A stretch of 45,100 nt of DNA from Mycobacterium asiaticum (GTDB lineage Bacteria > Actinomycetota > Actinomycetes > Mycobacteriales > Mycobacteriaceae), in contig NZ_LZKQ01000336.1 in assembly GCF_001668675.1 (NCBI RefSeq), forward strand, positions 1 through 45,100, in the 5' to 3' direction. Position numbers and translations under genes: made by a program. Within the stretch, counting starts at the first letter, position 1; each line of letters starts with the position of its first letter. Shown here in pieces: positions 26,112 to 34,540 of the stretch. A model generated the notes under the pieces. It was not told where the DNA came from and made no database searches. It worked only from the letters and a program-made list of their open reading frames with translations.

Positions 26112-26341
26112 TGGTCGTCAATCACCGCGAGCAGTTCGCCAACGTCATAAGTGTTGCCTGCCTTCACTTTCCAGGCGACGACCCCGCTGGCGGGTGCTTC
26201 AATGTCCATTTCGACCTTGTCCGTGGCGATCTGGTATAGCGGATCCCCTTCGGCAACCCGAGCGCCGTCGGCCACGTGCAGCTGGATCAGCTCGGCCTCG
26301 GTGATCGCGTCGCCAGGTTTGGGCATCCGGATCTCGATCAA
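26108..26341 (-). CDS. Stand-alone lipoyl-domain carrier protein
   Basis: 77 aa consisting of a single lipoyl domain (EIRMPKPGDAITEAELIQLH). The modification site Lys42 sits in TDKVEMDIEAP. There is no E2 acyltransferase domain or E1/E3-binding segment. TTG 26341 is the start: AGGAGG lies 5 bases upstream, and it overlaps the E1 stop as TTGA. It should accept an acyl group from the E1 encoded immediately upstream; what takes it over is unknown, since no E2 or E3 gene is in the window. Confidence 0.88.
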   Translation of the reverse strand: MIEIRMPKPGDAITEAELIQLHVADGARVAEGDPLYQIATDKVEMDIEAPASGVVAWKVKAGNTYDVGELLAVIDDQ

Positions 26342-28356
26342 AGGACCCTCCTGACGGCGTCAACGATTCGCGCGGCGTCCGGACGGCAGGCAGCCTCCAG
26401 CGTCGCCGCACGTGGAACGGGCGTGTACGTGCCCGCGACGCGCTGGATGGGGCTGGTGAGCACGCCGAACAATTCGGCGCCGACCGCAGCCGCAATTTCC
26501 GCTCCCGGGCCGCAGAATCCCACCGACTCGTGCGCCACGATCAACCGGCGGGTCTTGCGGGCCGAATCGACGACGGTGGCCAGGTCCAGCGGAACCAGCG
26601 TCCTCAGATCGACGACCTCAACGGAAACGCCCTCGCTCTCAAGCTGGTTGGCGGCTCCGAGGGCGGCGTGTACGGTGCTGCCGTAGCTGCAGATCGTGAC
26701 ATCGGTTCCGAGCCGTTTGACGTCGGCCTGCCCCAGCGGGATCAAGTAGTCGGCCGTAGGCACCGGTCCCTTGCCGCCTCCGTAGAACAGCTTCATCGAC
26801 TCGATGAACAGACACGGATCATCCTCTGCCAGGCACGCATTGAGCAGACCCACCGCATCGGCGGCGGTACTGGGCCACACCACTTTGATGCCGGGGGTGT
26901 GCATCGCCCAAGCCTCGAACGCCTGCGAGTGCTGCGGCCCGGCGGCAGTGCCAACCATGGCGCGGATGATCATAGGCGCACCTTTTCGGCCGCCCGACAT
27001 ATAGCGGATCTTCGCCGCATGGTTGGCGATCTGGTCCATCGCCACCCCCAGGAAATCGACGAACATCAATTCGGCTACTGGTCGCAACCCGGCCAGCGCG
27101 GCACCGAGGGCCGCACCGATGATCGACGATTCGGCAATCGGAGTGTCGCGAACACGTTCGGCCCCGTATTTGGTGGAGAGTCCCGCGGTGATCTTGAACA
27201 TTCCGCCGGCCGGATCGGCGATGTCCTCGCCGAGCAGGACGATCGAATCGTCGGCGGCCATGGCGCGGTCCAGCGTACGGTGAATCGCCTGCACCAGGCC
27301 GAGGGTCTCGGTCTCGCCGGTGGGAATTTCGGCGCGCTCGGCCACCGGTGCGGCCAACTCGACGCCGTTGAGGGCGAATACGTCTCGGGTGAGTTCGTCG
27401 AGCGGCGGCGGCTCGGCCTCGCGGGCGGCGGTGAAGGCCGCATCGATCTCGGCGATGAGTTCGGCGTCAAGCCGGTCGAGTTCGGCCTCGGAGGCCACGC
27501 CGTGTTCGATGAGTCGGCGACGATAGTTGTCGAACGGCGGGTTTGCGCGCCGGGCGGCGAGTTCGTCGGGATCGGCGTAGGGCATCTGGTCACCGAAATA
27601 ATGGCCCTGCAAGCGGTAGCCGACGGCTTCGACGAACGAGGGGCCACCACCGGATCGGGCGCGCTCCACAGCGCTCGTTACTGCGCTGTAGACGATTTCG
27701 GGATCGGTCCCGTCAACACTCACGCCCGGCATCCCGTAGCCAGCGGCCCGATCGGACAGGCGTTCGGTGCGGGTGTAACCGGCGATCGGCGTACATTCGG
27801 CCCAGGCGTTGTTCTGGCAGAAGAACACCACCGGCAGCCGCCACAGTGCGGCCATGTTCATCGCCTCGTGCACGTAACCGATGCTGGTGGCGCCGTCCCC
27901 GAAGCTCACCAACACCACCTGGTCAGTGCTTCTTGTGGATGCGGCAAGGGCAATCCCGTTCGCGATGAGTGGTCCCGCGCCGACAATTCCGGTGGTCCAA
28001 GCGATGCCGTGGTCGGGGTCGTATATGCCCATAGCCCCGGCCTTGCCTTTCGACAGGCCGGTGCTTCTGCCGAGGATCTCCCCGAAATAACCGGCCAGAT
28101 CAATGCCTTTGGCCACCACATCGCCCAAACCGCGGTAGGTGGTCACGATCTGGTCGTCGGCGGCCAGTGCGAGCGCAGCCCCTGCCGACATCGCCTCCTG
28201 GCCGTCGACAGGCCAGTAACTCATCGCGATTTCACCGGACGACAGCCCCTTACGGACACGGTGATCGGCGTGGTGCACCTTGCTCATCAGCCGGTACAGC
28301 TCAACGGCACGATCGCTGCTGAGCGTTTGATACCCGACGTCCACCGGCGTCGCCAT
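26338..28356 (-). CDS. Fused E1 alpha-beta TPP-dependent 2-oxoacid/acyloin dehydrogenase
   Basis: About 672 aa. The N-terminal half is an E1-alpha with the thiamin-diphosphate motif GDG (about 153-155) to NN (about 182-183). From about residue 350 an E1-beta follows (VLLGEDIADPAGG, RDTPIAESSIIGAALGAALAG, GAPMIIRAMVG). ATG 28356 is preferred because GGAAGGAG lies just upstream; ATG 28371 would add five residues. Fused E1s serve branched-chain 2-oxoacid, pyruvate or acetoin-type dehydrogenases. It is coupled to a lone lipoyl protein, without E2 and E3. Confidence 0.92.
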   Translation of the reverse strand: MATPVDVGYQTLSSDRAVELYRLMSKVHHADHRVRKGLSSGEIAMSYWPVDGQEAMSAGAALALAADDQIVTTYRGLGDVVAKGIDLAGYFGEILGRSTGLSKGKAGAMGIYDPDHGIAWTTGIVGAGPLIANGIALAASTRSTDQVVLVSFGDGATSIGYVHEAMNMAALWRLPVVFFCQNNAWAECTPIAGYTRTERLSDRAAGYGMPGVSVDGTDPEIVYSAVTSAVERARSGGGPSFVEAVGYRLQGHYFGDQMPYADPDELAARRANPPFDNYRRRLIEHGVASEAELDRLDAELIAEIDAAFTAAREAEPPPLDELTRDVFALNGVELAAPVAERAEIPTGETETLGLVQAIHRTLDRAMAADDSIVLLGEDIADPAGGMFKITAGLSTKYGAERVRDTPIAESSIIGAALGAALAGLRPVAELMFVDFLGVAMDQIANHAAKIRYMSGGRKGAPMIIRAMVGTAAGPQHSQAFEAWAMHTPGIKVVWPSTAADAVGLLNACLAEDDPCLFIESMKLFYGGGKGPVPTADYLIPLGQADVKRLGTDVTICSYGSTVHAALGAANQLESEGVSVEVVDLRTLVPLDLATVVDSARKTRRLIVAHESVGFCGPGAEIAAAVGAELFGVLTSPIQRVAGTYTPVPRAATLEAACRPDAARIVDAVRRVL

Positions 28357-28404
28357 CGGTGCTCCTTCCATCTGACGGCAAGTCTACGATATGACGGATT
28401 TTGT

Positions 28405-28824
28405 TCAGCCGTGCCGCGGGGTACCGGGTTCCGCGATCGCGCCGTCGAGCTGCGCCGTGACCAGCATCCGGTCGAAGTAACAGCGCTCCAGGATCAGGTT
28501 GGGCCCGTCAAAGCCGAACAAATTCATGCTGAGCATGTCAATAGATGTGCCCGGCGACGTGGTTCGGGTTTCCACGACCAACCCCCGGTCGCCGTGGAAA
28601 ATGGCTTCGGCGGCGAACTGAAGCTTCGGCGGCTGCGCCCATTGGTTCAGCAACATTGCGCGCACCGCGTCTTCGCCATCGAAAACCATTCCAGTAGGGA
28701 TGATTTCGTAACGTGGGTGGGTGAAGGTGGCCATTGCCGCGTCGATGTCGCAGGCGTTCTCGGCGGCGACATGGCGCAGTACCAATTCTTCGCGAAGTCG
28801 GCGCAACCCGGCGACGCTGTTCAC
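28405..28824 (-). CDS. SnoaL-like (NTF2-fold) protein
   Basis: 139 aa, starting GTG 28824 overlapped with the DUF35 stop (GTGA). Recognisable NTF2 elements are LRHVAAENACDIDAAMATFTHPRYEI, GEDAVRAMLLNQW and the late LILERCYFDRM. Such proteins isomerise, dehydrate or cyclise small molecules. It is the fifth gene of the eight-gene minus-strand operon, 48 bp before the E1 start. Activity cannot be deduced. Confidence 0.82.
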   Translation of the reverse strand: MNSVAGLRRLREELVLRHVAAENACDIDAAMATFTHPRYEIIPTGMVFDGEDAVRAMLLNQWAQPPKLQFAAEAIFHGDRGLVVETRTTSPGTSIDMLSMNLFGFDGPNLILERCYFDRMLVTAQLDGAIAEPGTPRHG

Positions 28825-29228
28825 TGGGGCTCCGACTGTGGCTGGAACACCGGGAGTTGGCGGACGTCGTCGATTGCGACCCAGCTGACCTCGACCCGGT
28901 CCCCGACGGCAGGTATCGCGCCAAAGACGTTGGACATCATCCGCGCGCCCTCGTCCAGATCGACCAGCACTACCGAATACGGCACCTTGTCGGCCAGGGC
29001 GGGGAACGCGGGCCGGTGATGCACACTCACCGCGTACACAACCCCCTTGCCGCTCAATGTTTCCCACCGCAGAGATGCCCCGCCGCAGTGTGGGCAGGCA
29101 TGTCGCGGGTACCACACCAACCGATGGCACGAGCCGCAGCGCTGCATCCTCAGTTCGTGGCGCCGGGTTGCCTCCCAGAATTCTGCTGACACTGGGCTGG
29201 GATCTGGCACTGGCACCGTCTCGCTCAT
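28821..29228 (-). CDS. DUF35 protein: zinc ribbon plus OB-fold
   Basis: 135 aa. Cys31, Cys34, Cys45 and Cys48 form a rubredoxin-like zinc ribbon, followed by an OB-fold (GKGVVYAVSVHHRP, PYSVVLVDLDEGARMMSNV). DUF35 proteins bind thiolase-superfamily enzymes and probably help bind the acyl-CoA; ChsH2 with aldolase Ltp2 is the known sterol case. ATG 29228 overlaps the stop of the thiolase-like gene (ATGA), supporting a 1:1 complex. Confidence 0.9.
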   Translation of the reverse strand: MSETVPVPDPSPVSAEFWEATRRHELRMQRCGSCHRLVWYPRHACPHCGGASLRWETLSGKGVVYAVSVHHRPAFPALADKVPYSVVLVDLDEGARMMSNVFGAIPAVGDRVEVSWVAIDDVRQLPVFQPQSEPQ

Positions 29229-30397
29229 AACGTGGCCTCCGTTCCGAGGATGACGGTCGAGGTCGCCGACAGCACTCCGCCGGTGCCGTGTGCGACCGCC
29301 GTCTGCGCATCCGGGACCTGCCGTTCGCCGCAGTCACCACGCAGCTGACGGGTGGCCTCCACGAGCAGGAACGCGCCGAACGCACCAGGATGGGTGTACG
29401 CCAGGCCGCCGCCCGAGGTCTGGCCTGGCAGCGCACCGCCCGGGGCCAGCGCGCCGCTGCCGACGAAAGATCCGCCTTCTCCCTTGACGCAGAAGCCGAG
29501 ATCTTCCAACGCGAGCAGGACGGTGATGGTGAACGAGTCGTACAGCTCGACCACGTCGATCTCGCCCGGGGTCAGCCCCGCGGCCCGGAACGCAGCCGGG
29601 CCCGACACGGCGCCTGGCGTCACGGTGAGATCGGGCATTTGCGAGATCATCGCGTGCGATGCCGCCGAGGCCGCCCCGAGGACCATTGCCGGCGGCCGGC
29701 GTAGCTCGCGGGCGCGATCGGCGCTGGTCATCACGATGGCCGCGGCACCGTCGGTGACCAGGCAGCACTCCAACCTGTGCACCGGTTCGGCAATGAAACC
29801 GGACTCGAGTACGTCCTCTACCGTGATCGGATCACGCAGGTAGGCAAGCGGATTCCGCTGCGCCCAACGCCTGGTGTCGACGGCGATCTGAGCGAGCTGC
29901 TCAGCGGTGGTCCCGTAAGTGGCCATGTGGCGATTGGCGGCCAACGCGTAGGCGCTGATGGGCAGCATGACGCCGTAGGGGGTTTCCCACTCCAACCGCT
30001 CTGGTGTGGCGAACACGCCGAGTCCCTTCTCCCCACGCCTGCGGGCCGCGCGCGGCGTGGAGGCGTAGACGATCACCACCGTCTCGGCCACGCCCGCCGC
30101 GATCGCCGCGGCGGCATGCTCGACATATAGCCCGTAGCTGGCGCCGCCGGTCTGGGTGGCATCGGTGAATCTGGGTGCGATCCCGAGGTATTCGGCCAGT
30201 TCGACCGAATGCATCAGGGTGCCGCCGGTGCAGGTGCACAGCCCGTCCACGTCGCGCACCGACAAGCCGGCGTCGGCCAACGCCGATCTGATCACGCGGG
30301 CCTCCAGCTCGCGCACCGGAACATCGATCACGCCGGAGGGCGAAACCTCGTCGGCCACACCGACGATGGCAGCGGCACCCCGGATCTCGGCCGTCAC
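29225..30397 (-). CDS. Thiolase-like protein without nucleophilic Cys (candidate CoA aldolase)
   Basis: 390 aa of the SCP-x/Ltp branch: AAIVGVADEVSPSG at the start, ELYDSFTITVLLALEDLGFC in the middle, TSGGGLAYTHPGAFG near the end. The nucleophile loop reads TQTGGASYG (about 81-89), with no Cys. The GHP His motif is THP. Such features, with a DUF35 partner, fit retro-aldol cleavage more than thiolysis. GTG 30397 overlaps the ligase stop. The Tyr residues in YDSFT and GLAYTHP are candidates for acid/base roles, by analogy only. Confidence 0.88.
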   Translation of the reverse strand: MTAEIRGAAAIVGVADEVSPSGVIDVPVRELEARVIRSALADAGLSVRDVDGLCTCTGGTLMHSVELAEYLGIAPRFTDATQTGGASYGLYVEHAAAAIAAGVAETVVIVYASTPRAARRRGEKGLGVFATPERLEWETPYGVMLPISAYALAANRHMATYGTTAEQLAQIAVDTRRWAQRNPLAYLRDPITVEDVLESGFIAEPVHRLECCLVTDGAAAIVMTSADRARELRRPPAMVLGAASAASHAMISQMPDLTVTPGAVSGPAAFRAAGLTPGEIDVVELYDSFTITVLLALEDLGFCVKGEGGSFVGSGALAPGGALPGQTSGGGLAYTHPGAFGAFLLVEATRQLRGDCGERQVPDAQTAVAHGTGGVLSATSTVILGTEATL

Positions 30398-31896
30398 GCT
30401 TGCGCCTCCTCGAAGAGTTTGCGTAGTCCTGGTTGGCTGACCTTCAGCGAAGGCGTCCGGGGCAACTCGTCGACCACGATCAACCGCGCCGGGACTTGGT
30501 AGCGGCTCAGTCGATCGCGCAGGAATTCCAGCAGTTGGTCAGGTGTCGCAGTGGCGCCGGAGGCCAATTCGACCGCAGCGACCGGGACCTGACCGAGACG
30601 CTCGTCGGGCAATCCCGTCGAGCCTGCGTCGCGCACCGCGGGATGGCTCCGCAACGCCTTGACGATGTCGTTGGGGGACACCTTGAAGCCTCCGCGGATG
30701 ATTGCGTCGTCGGTGCGGCCGTCGATGAACAAAAAGCCATCGCGATCGATGCGACCGAGATCGGTGGTGGCCACCCAGTGGCCGCCGGTGGTCCGTACTT
30801 CGATGCGTCCCTGCTGCCCAGCTGCCATTTCGGTGCCATCCGTGACGGATACGATACGAACTTCGCGCCCTTTCTGCGGCCGGCCCACGCTGCCTCGCTT
30901 CCGCTCCGCCCACTCGCGGTGCAGCGCGAGGTTCCAACCGGCGACCCCACCGGCGAACTCGGTGGCGCCGTAGGACGGCAGCACGGCCACGCCGTAGCGC
31001 TTTTCGAAGGCGATCTGCACCTCCGCCGGCAGGGGCGCCGTCCCGGAGGTCACTACCTCGACGCTCAAGAACGCTTCGGGGGGCACGTCGGCATCAAGGA
31101 CCATTGCCAACGCTGACGGAACCAAACTGACGGCACGGGGGCGATGACGGGTGACCAGATCGACGAACTCCGGCACCCGAAACCGCTCGAGCAACGCGAT
31201 CTTTCGCCCCTCACAGATGTTGAGCAACGTGCGGAACAGCCCAGACATGTGCACCAACGGTGAGGAGACGATCGCCACTCCTGACCGGAGCCTGACCTGT
31301 GGCTCGCCGGACGAGCTGTAATGTGCACTCGCGGCCGCAATAGTGTGCTCAAAAGATCGATACGACAGTGGAATCCGCTTGGGCGGACCGGTAGTGCCGC
31401 TGGTCAGCATCTCGACGGCAATGGGGTCGGGATCCAGGTGCGCCGCGCGGAACGGTCCCGGGCCGAGTCGGTCCAGGCCGGATACGGATCGGCAGGCGGT
31501 CGGATTGATGTCGGCCTGCAGCCCGAGCGCGCCGCCGGCAGCCTGGGGGACGTCAAGGCGGCGCCAGTCCGCCGGCAGTGCAATCAAAGCAGGTACCCGC
31601 AGGCCGGCGATGTCGGCGTTCAAGCCGGTGTCACCGTGCGACGGGTTGATCGTCACCACACAACCACCGGCGAGCAGCACGCCGAGCAATGCCCCAACCA
31701 TCGCCGGATGATTGCGCAGGATTAAGCCGACCGCCGGACGTTGGCTCAAACCTACTGCGGTCAGTCGTTTCTCAACTTCGCCCGCGATGGTCGCCAATGT
31801 CTGCCAATCAGTCCAACTGTCTCGGTACTCAATGGCGGGTGCGGCTGGGTCGAGTGCCAGAACCGCGCGCAGGCGGGCGGCCAGCGGCTGGCTCAA
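30394..31896 (-). CDS. Acyl-CoA ligase (AMP-forming, FadD-like)
   Basis: 500 aa adenylate-forming enzyme. The P-loop is LTSGTTGPPKRIPL, the aromatic/ATP motif PSYGATEFAGG, the hinge region LGRIDRDGFLFIDGRTDDAIIRGG, and Lys485 in TPSLKVSQ is the adenylation lysine. It activates a carboxylic acid as its CoA thioester. TTG 31896 overlaps the monooxygenase stop (TTGA); the longer open frame upstream runs inside the monooxygenase gene and is not conserved-looking. Second gene of the operon, so the acid probably derives from the monooxygenase product. Confidence 0.9.
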   Translation of the reverse strand: MSQPLAARLRAVLALDPAAPAIEYRDSWTDWQTLATIAGEVEKRLTAVGLSQRPAVGLILRNHPAMVGALLGVLLAGGCVVTINPSHGDTGLNADIAGLRVPALIALPADWRRLDVPQAAGGALGLQADINPTACRSVSGLDRLGPGPFRAAHLDPDPIAVEMLTSGTTGPPKRIPLSYRSFEHTIAAASAHYSSSGEPQVRLRSGVAIVSSPLVHMSGLFRTLLNICEGRKIALLERFRVPEFVDLVTRHRPRAVSLVPSALAMVLDADVPPEAFLSVEVVTSGTAPLPAEVQIAFEKRYGVAVLPSYGATEFAGGVAGWNLALHREWAERKRGSVGRPQKGREVRIVSVTDGTEMAAGQQGRIEVRTTGGHWVATTDLGRIDRDGFLFIDGRTDDAIIRGGFKVSPNDIVKALRSHPAVRDAGSTGLPDERLGQVPVAAVELASGATATPDQLLEFLRDRLSRYQVPARLIVVDELPRTPSLKVSQPGLRKLFEEAQA

Positions 31897-32966
31897 ACTG
31901 CGGCGGCCGCGAGTTCGGTGGCGGCCGGAATCACCTCTTGGGCAAAGAGTTTCATCGACTCGTAAACCTTGGTTCGTTCCATTGCGCCACCTCGGGACAT
32001 GCGCAGCATGATGTTGCGCCAACCCATGTCGATCACGGTCCGCATCTTGGTGACGATGCGGTCGGGATCGCCCATGAGAGTCAGGTGTGAATTGAGCACC
32101 TGTTCGTAACTCTGTTTGTCGTGCTTTTCGAACCAGTCCGAGTACGCCTTGTAATCGGCCGGTATCTCTCCGCCTCGCTCGAACGGGTTGGAGTACTTGC
32201 GGTGGGTCTGAATCGACAACTCAACACTGTCCCGTGGATAGGTGCGGGCGAATCCGTCGTCCTGGTGGCAGAAGGCGTTCAGGAGCGCCCAGACATTGCC
32301 GGTGGCGGCATCGAGACCTTTCTTGCTCTGTACGTCGAGGTAAATGTCGAGCGCGCCTCGCAGATCCGGATCCACCTGATATGGATTGCCGATGATGGCA
32401 CCGAATCCTTTGTCGGCCAGCCACTCGAAGCTCGACGGTGTCTTCATCACGGTGCCCCAGACCGGCACCGGACGCTGTACCGGCCGCGGATAGATCGTGA
32501 CGTCGTCGATGTGAAAGTACTTGCCGTGGAAGGTGACGTTCTCCTCACTGAGCAGGCGATGCACAATTTCCACGCATTCCTGATAGCGCCCGGTCGCCTC
32601 GTCCATCGATACACCGAAGCCTTTGAACTCATGCGACTGGTAGCCGCGACCGAAGCCGGCATCGAACCGCCCGCCGGAGAGCGTATCGACCAAAGCGATG
32701 CGCTCGGCCAACTGGATCGGACTGTGGAACGGTGCGACCATGCAGGCGGTACCGATCCGGACGCGATCGGTCTGTGCGGCGATGGCCGTGGCAATCTGCG
32801 GCAGGTCGGCCAGCATCCCGTAGGGGGAGAAGTGGTGTTCGGCCAACCAGACCTCGTCGTAGCCGAGTTCTTCGGCCCACCGGGCTTCTTCTAATACGTT
32901 GGCCAGCACTTCCCGGTCGCTGAGGTGGTTCGGCTTGTCGCCGAGGATGAATACGCCGAATCGCAT
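31893..32966 (-). CDS. Luciferase-like (LLM class) flavin/F420-dependent monooxygenase
   Basis: 357 aa (beta/alpha)8 bacterial luciferase-family protein: MRFGVFILGDKP, YDEVWLAEHHFSPYG, RVRIGTACMVAPFHSPIQLAERIALVDTLSGGR. Members are FMNH2-dependent monooxygenases (including Baeyer-Villiger types) or F420-dependent oxidoreductases; which applies here is not decided by sequence. ATG 32966 has GGGAGG upstream. It leads an eight-gene minus operon and is divergent from a MaoC-like hydratase, so it likely performs the first oxidation of the pathway. Confidence 0.9.
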   Translation of the reverse strand: MRFGVFILGDKPNHLSDREVLANVLEEARWAEELGYDEVWLAEHHFSPYGMLADLPQIATAIAAQTDRVRIGTACMVAPFHSPIQLAERIALVDTLSGGRFDAGFGRGYQSHEFKGFGVSMDEATGRYQECVEIVHRLLSEENVTFHGKYFHIDDVTIYPRPVQRPVPVWGTVMKTPSSFEWLADKGFGAIIGNPYQVDPDLRGALDIYLDVQSKKGLDAATGNVWALLNAFCHQDDGFARTYPRDSVELSIQTHRKYSNPFERGGEIPADYKAYSDWFEKHDKQSYEQVLNSHLTLMGDPDRIVTKMRTVIDMGWRNIMLRMSRGGAMERTKVYESMKLFAQEVIPAATELAAAAV

Positions 32967-33013
32967 GCCGTCCTCCCGTCCCTGGCCTCGCCGGGGGTGT
33001 CGAAGAAGTAGTT

Positions 33014-33024
33014 GCAGTAACTGC
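33014..33024. promoter_or_regulatory. Short palindrome in the divergent monooxygenase/MaoC promoter
   Basis: GCAGT-A-ACTGC at 33014-33024 in the 111 bp region between genes starting at 32966 (minus) and 33078 (plus). The TetR gene at 33908, second in the plus-strand unit, is the obvious candidate to bind it. The surrounding bases are AT-rich and could hold both -10 elements. Confidence 0.45.
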
Positions 33025-33077
33025 CACTATATTGCACGATTAGACAGATAACGTCAATCCGTACAGCAGGAGGATAA

Positions 33078-33905
33078 GTGGGCCTCACCGCATCGGTGAT
33101 CGGGAAAACCCTGAGTCCGAGCATCTTTCGCTGGAACGCTACTGACGCGATCCTGTACGCGCTGGGCGTAGGGGCGCGTCCGCCGGCAGAACTATCGCTC
33201 CTCAACGAGGCGAACGGACCGGACGTGCTGCCCACTTTCGCCCTGATAGCCAACTGGTGGGCGGTCAAGGATCTGCGCAGCGCGCTCGACCTCGGGGAGT
33301 ATCCGATAGTGCACTCGGCGCAGTCGCTGGTGCTCGATCGCCCGATCGGGCCGAGCGGCGAGTTATCGGTGCACGCCGAGGTTTCGGCGGTGTGGGATAA
33401 GGGCAAGCACGCCGCGGTGGAGGTGGTCGGTCGTGGAACTGATGCCGAGGGCACCGTGTTCGTCGCCCGTTCGCAGACCATGGTCCTGGGCGCGGGCGGG
33501 TTCGGCGGTCCCCGGGGCCCCAGCGCGGAACCGGATCCCGACACTGCGCCGGATGCGGTGTACGACGACGTTATCCGGCCCGAGCAGGCCGCGATCTACC
33601 GATTGTCCGGAGACCGTAATCAGTTGCACATTGACCCGGCCGCGGCCCGCAAATTCGGCTTTGATGACGTCTTTCTGCACGGGTTGTGCACCTTGGGCTT
33701 CGCGGCGCGGGCGGTGATCAATGCGGTCGGCGGCGGAAAGCCGCAACGGTTGACATCGTTGAGTTGTCGATTTGCCAAACCCGTGCGACTCGACGCCGAG
33801 TTACGCACCCAGATGTGGCGGAGCGGGCAGGAGGTCCGGTTCCGAACACTGCAAGGCGAGGTGGTGGCGCTCAGTTCCGGAAGCGCCACCCTGGCAGGAG
33901 GTTGA
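33078..33905 (+). CDS. MaoC-like (double hotdog) enoyl-CoA hydratase
   Basis: 275 aa, long enough for two hotdog modules. The C-terminal module has the R-hydratase signature SGDRNQLHIDP with Asp179 and His184, followed by FGFDDVFLHGLCTLG. The N-terminal module (VLPTFALIANWWAVKD) is the degenerate substrate-binding half, as in eukaryotic-like hydratase 2. It should add water to a 2-enoyl-CoA to give the (3R)-hydroxyacyl-CoA. It is the only protein in the window with an intact hydratase active site. GTG 33078 follows AGGAGG. TetR and SDR follow. Confidence 0.9.
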   Translation: MGLTASVIGKTLSPSIFRWNATDAILYALGVGARPPAELSLLNEANGPDVLPTFALIANWWAVKDLRSALDLGEYPIVHSAQSLVLDRPIGPSGELSVHAEVSAVWDKGKHAAVEVVGRGTDAEGTVFVARSQTMVLGAGGFGGPRGPSAEPDPDTAPDAVYDDVIRPEQAAIYRLSGDRNQLHIDPAAARKFGFDDVFLHGLCTLGFAARAVINAVGGGKPQRLTSLSCRFAKPVRLDAELRTQMWRSGQEVRFRTLQGEVVALSSGSATLAGG

Positions 33906-33907
33906 TC

Positions 33908-34540
33908 ATGGATCAACGACGAGCCCGCGGGTTACGCAACCGTCAAGCGCTGATCCAAGCGGCCATCGAGCTGTTCACCGCGCACGGCTATGAGTCGGTC
34001 ACCATCGAGCAGATCTCGGCCGCTGCCGGTGTGGCACCTCGGACCTTCTTCCACCACTTCGCCGCCAAAGACGACATCTTGTTCGACGGGTACGCCGAGC
34101 GCCTGCAGGAGGCGACTCGTCGATTCCGGGCCGCCGCGTGCCAATCATCGAATTCCCTGTGGGATGCCCTCGCGGACGCATCCTCGGCGGTGGGCCAGGC
34201 GATAGCGGAGTCACCCGAGATCTTCCTGGCGCGTGCACGCATGTACCACAGCATGCCTGCGCTGCGCGCGACGATGCTTCGGATCAACGAGGACTGGATT
34301 GATCAACTCACGGCCGAAGTAGCCCGATGGTTGAACAGCGACTCGGCAGCCGATTTGCGGCCGCGACTGGCTGCGACACTGATCAACAGTGCCAATCGGG
34401 CTGCCATCGACGTATGGGTCGCCGGCGGCGGCAAGGCGGACCTACGGCGATTGATGGCCGATTCGGTGGAACTGTTGCGGCCCTCCGTTGCTGCGATCGA
34501 ACAAGCCGCAGCCGGCGCGGGAGGCCAACGTGTCGGATGA
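33908..34540 (+). CDS. TetR-family transcriptional regulator
   Basis: 210 aa. The HTH is VTIEQISAAAGVAPRTFFHHFAAKDDIL (about residues 30-57) after LIQAAIELFTAHGY. ATG 33908 has AGGAGG seven bases upstream and begins 2 bp after the MaoC stop; its own stop overlaps the SDR start by 11 bases. Being inside the operon, it probably autoregulates the MaoC-TetR-SDR unit and perhaps the divergent monooxygenase operon. Confidence 0.92.
   Translation: MDQRRARGLRNRQALIQAAIELFTAHGYESVTIEQISAAAGVAPRTFFHHFAAKDDILFDGYAERLQEATRRFRAAACQSSNSLWDALADASSAVGQAIAESPEIFLARARMYHSMPALRATMLRINEDWIDQLTAEVARWLNSDSAADLRPRLAATLINSANRAAIDVWVAGGGKADLRRLMADSVELLRPSVAAIEQAAAGAGGQRVG

Noticed and set aside
26338..28356. Two separate E1 alpha and E1 beta genes
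   Set aside because: The frame is continuous with no stop and no internal Shine-Dalgarno plus start at the domain boundary near residue 350; a fusion is the simpler reading.
26530..29019. 829-residue plus-strand open frame over the E1 operon
   Set aside because: It is antisense to genes with clear TPP, lipoyl and DUF35 motifs; its translation is rich in Arg, Gly and His without any family match, as expected from a GC-rich shadow frame.
31897..32022. 42-residue N-terminal extension of the acyl-CoA ligase
   Set aside because: It overlaps the conserved end of the monooxygenase gene; TTG 31896 in a TTGA overlap fits the coupling pattern of the operon.
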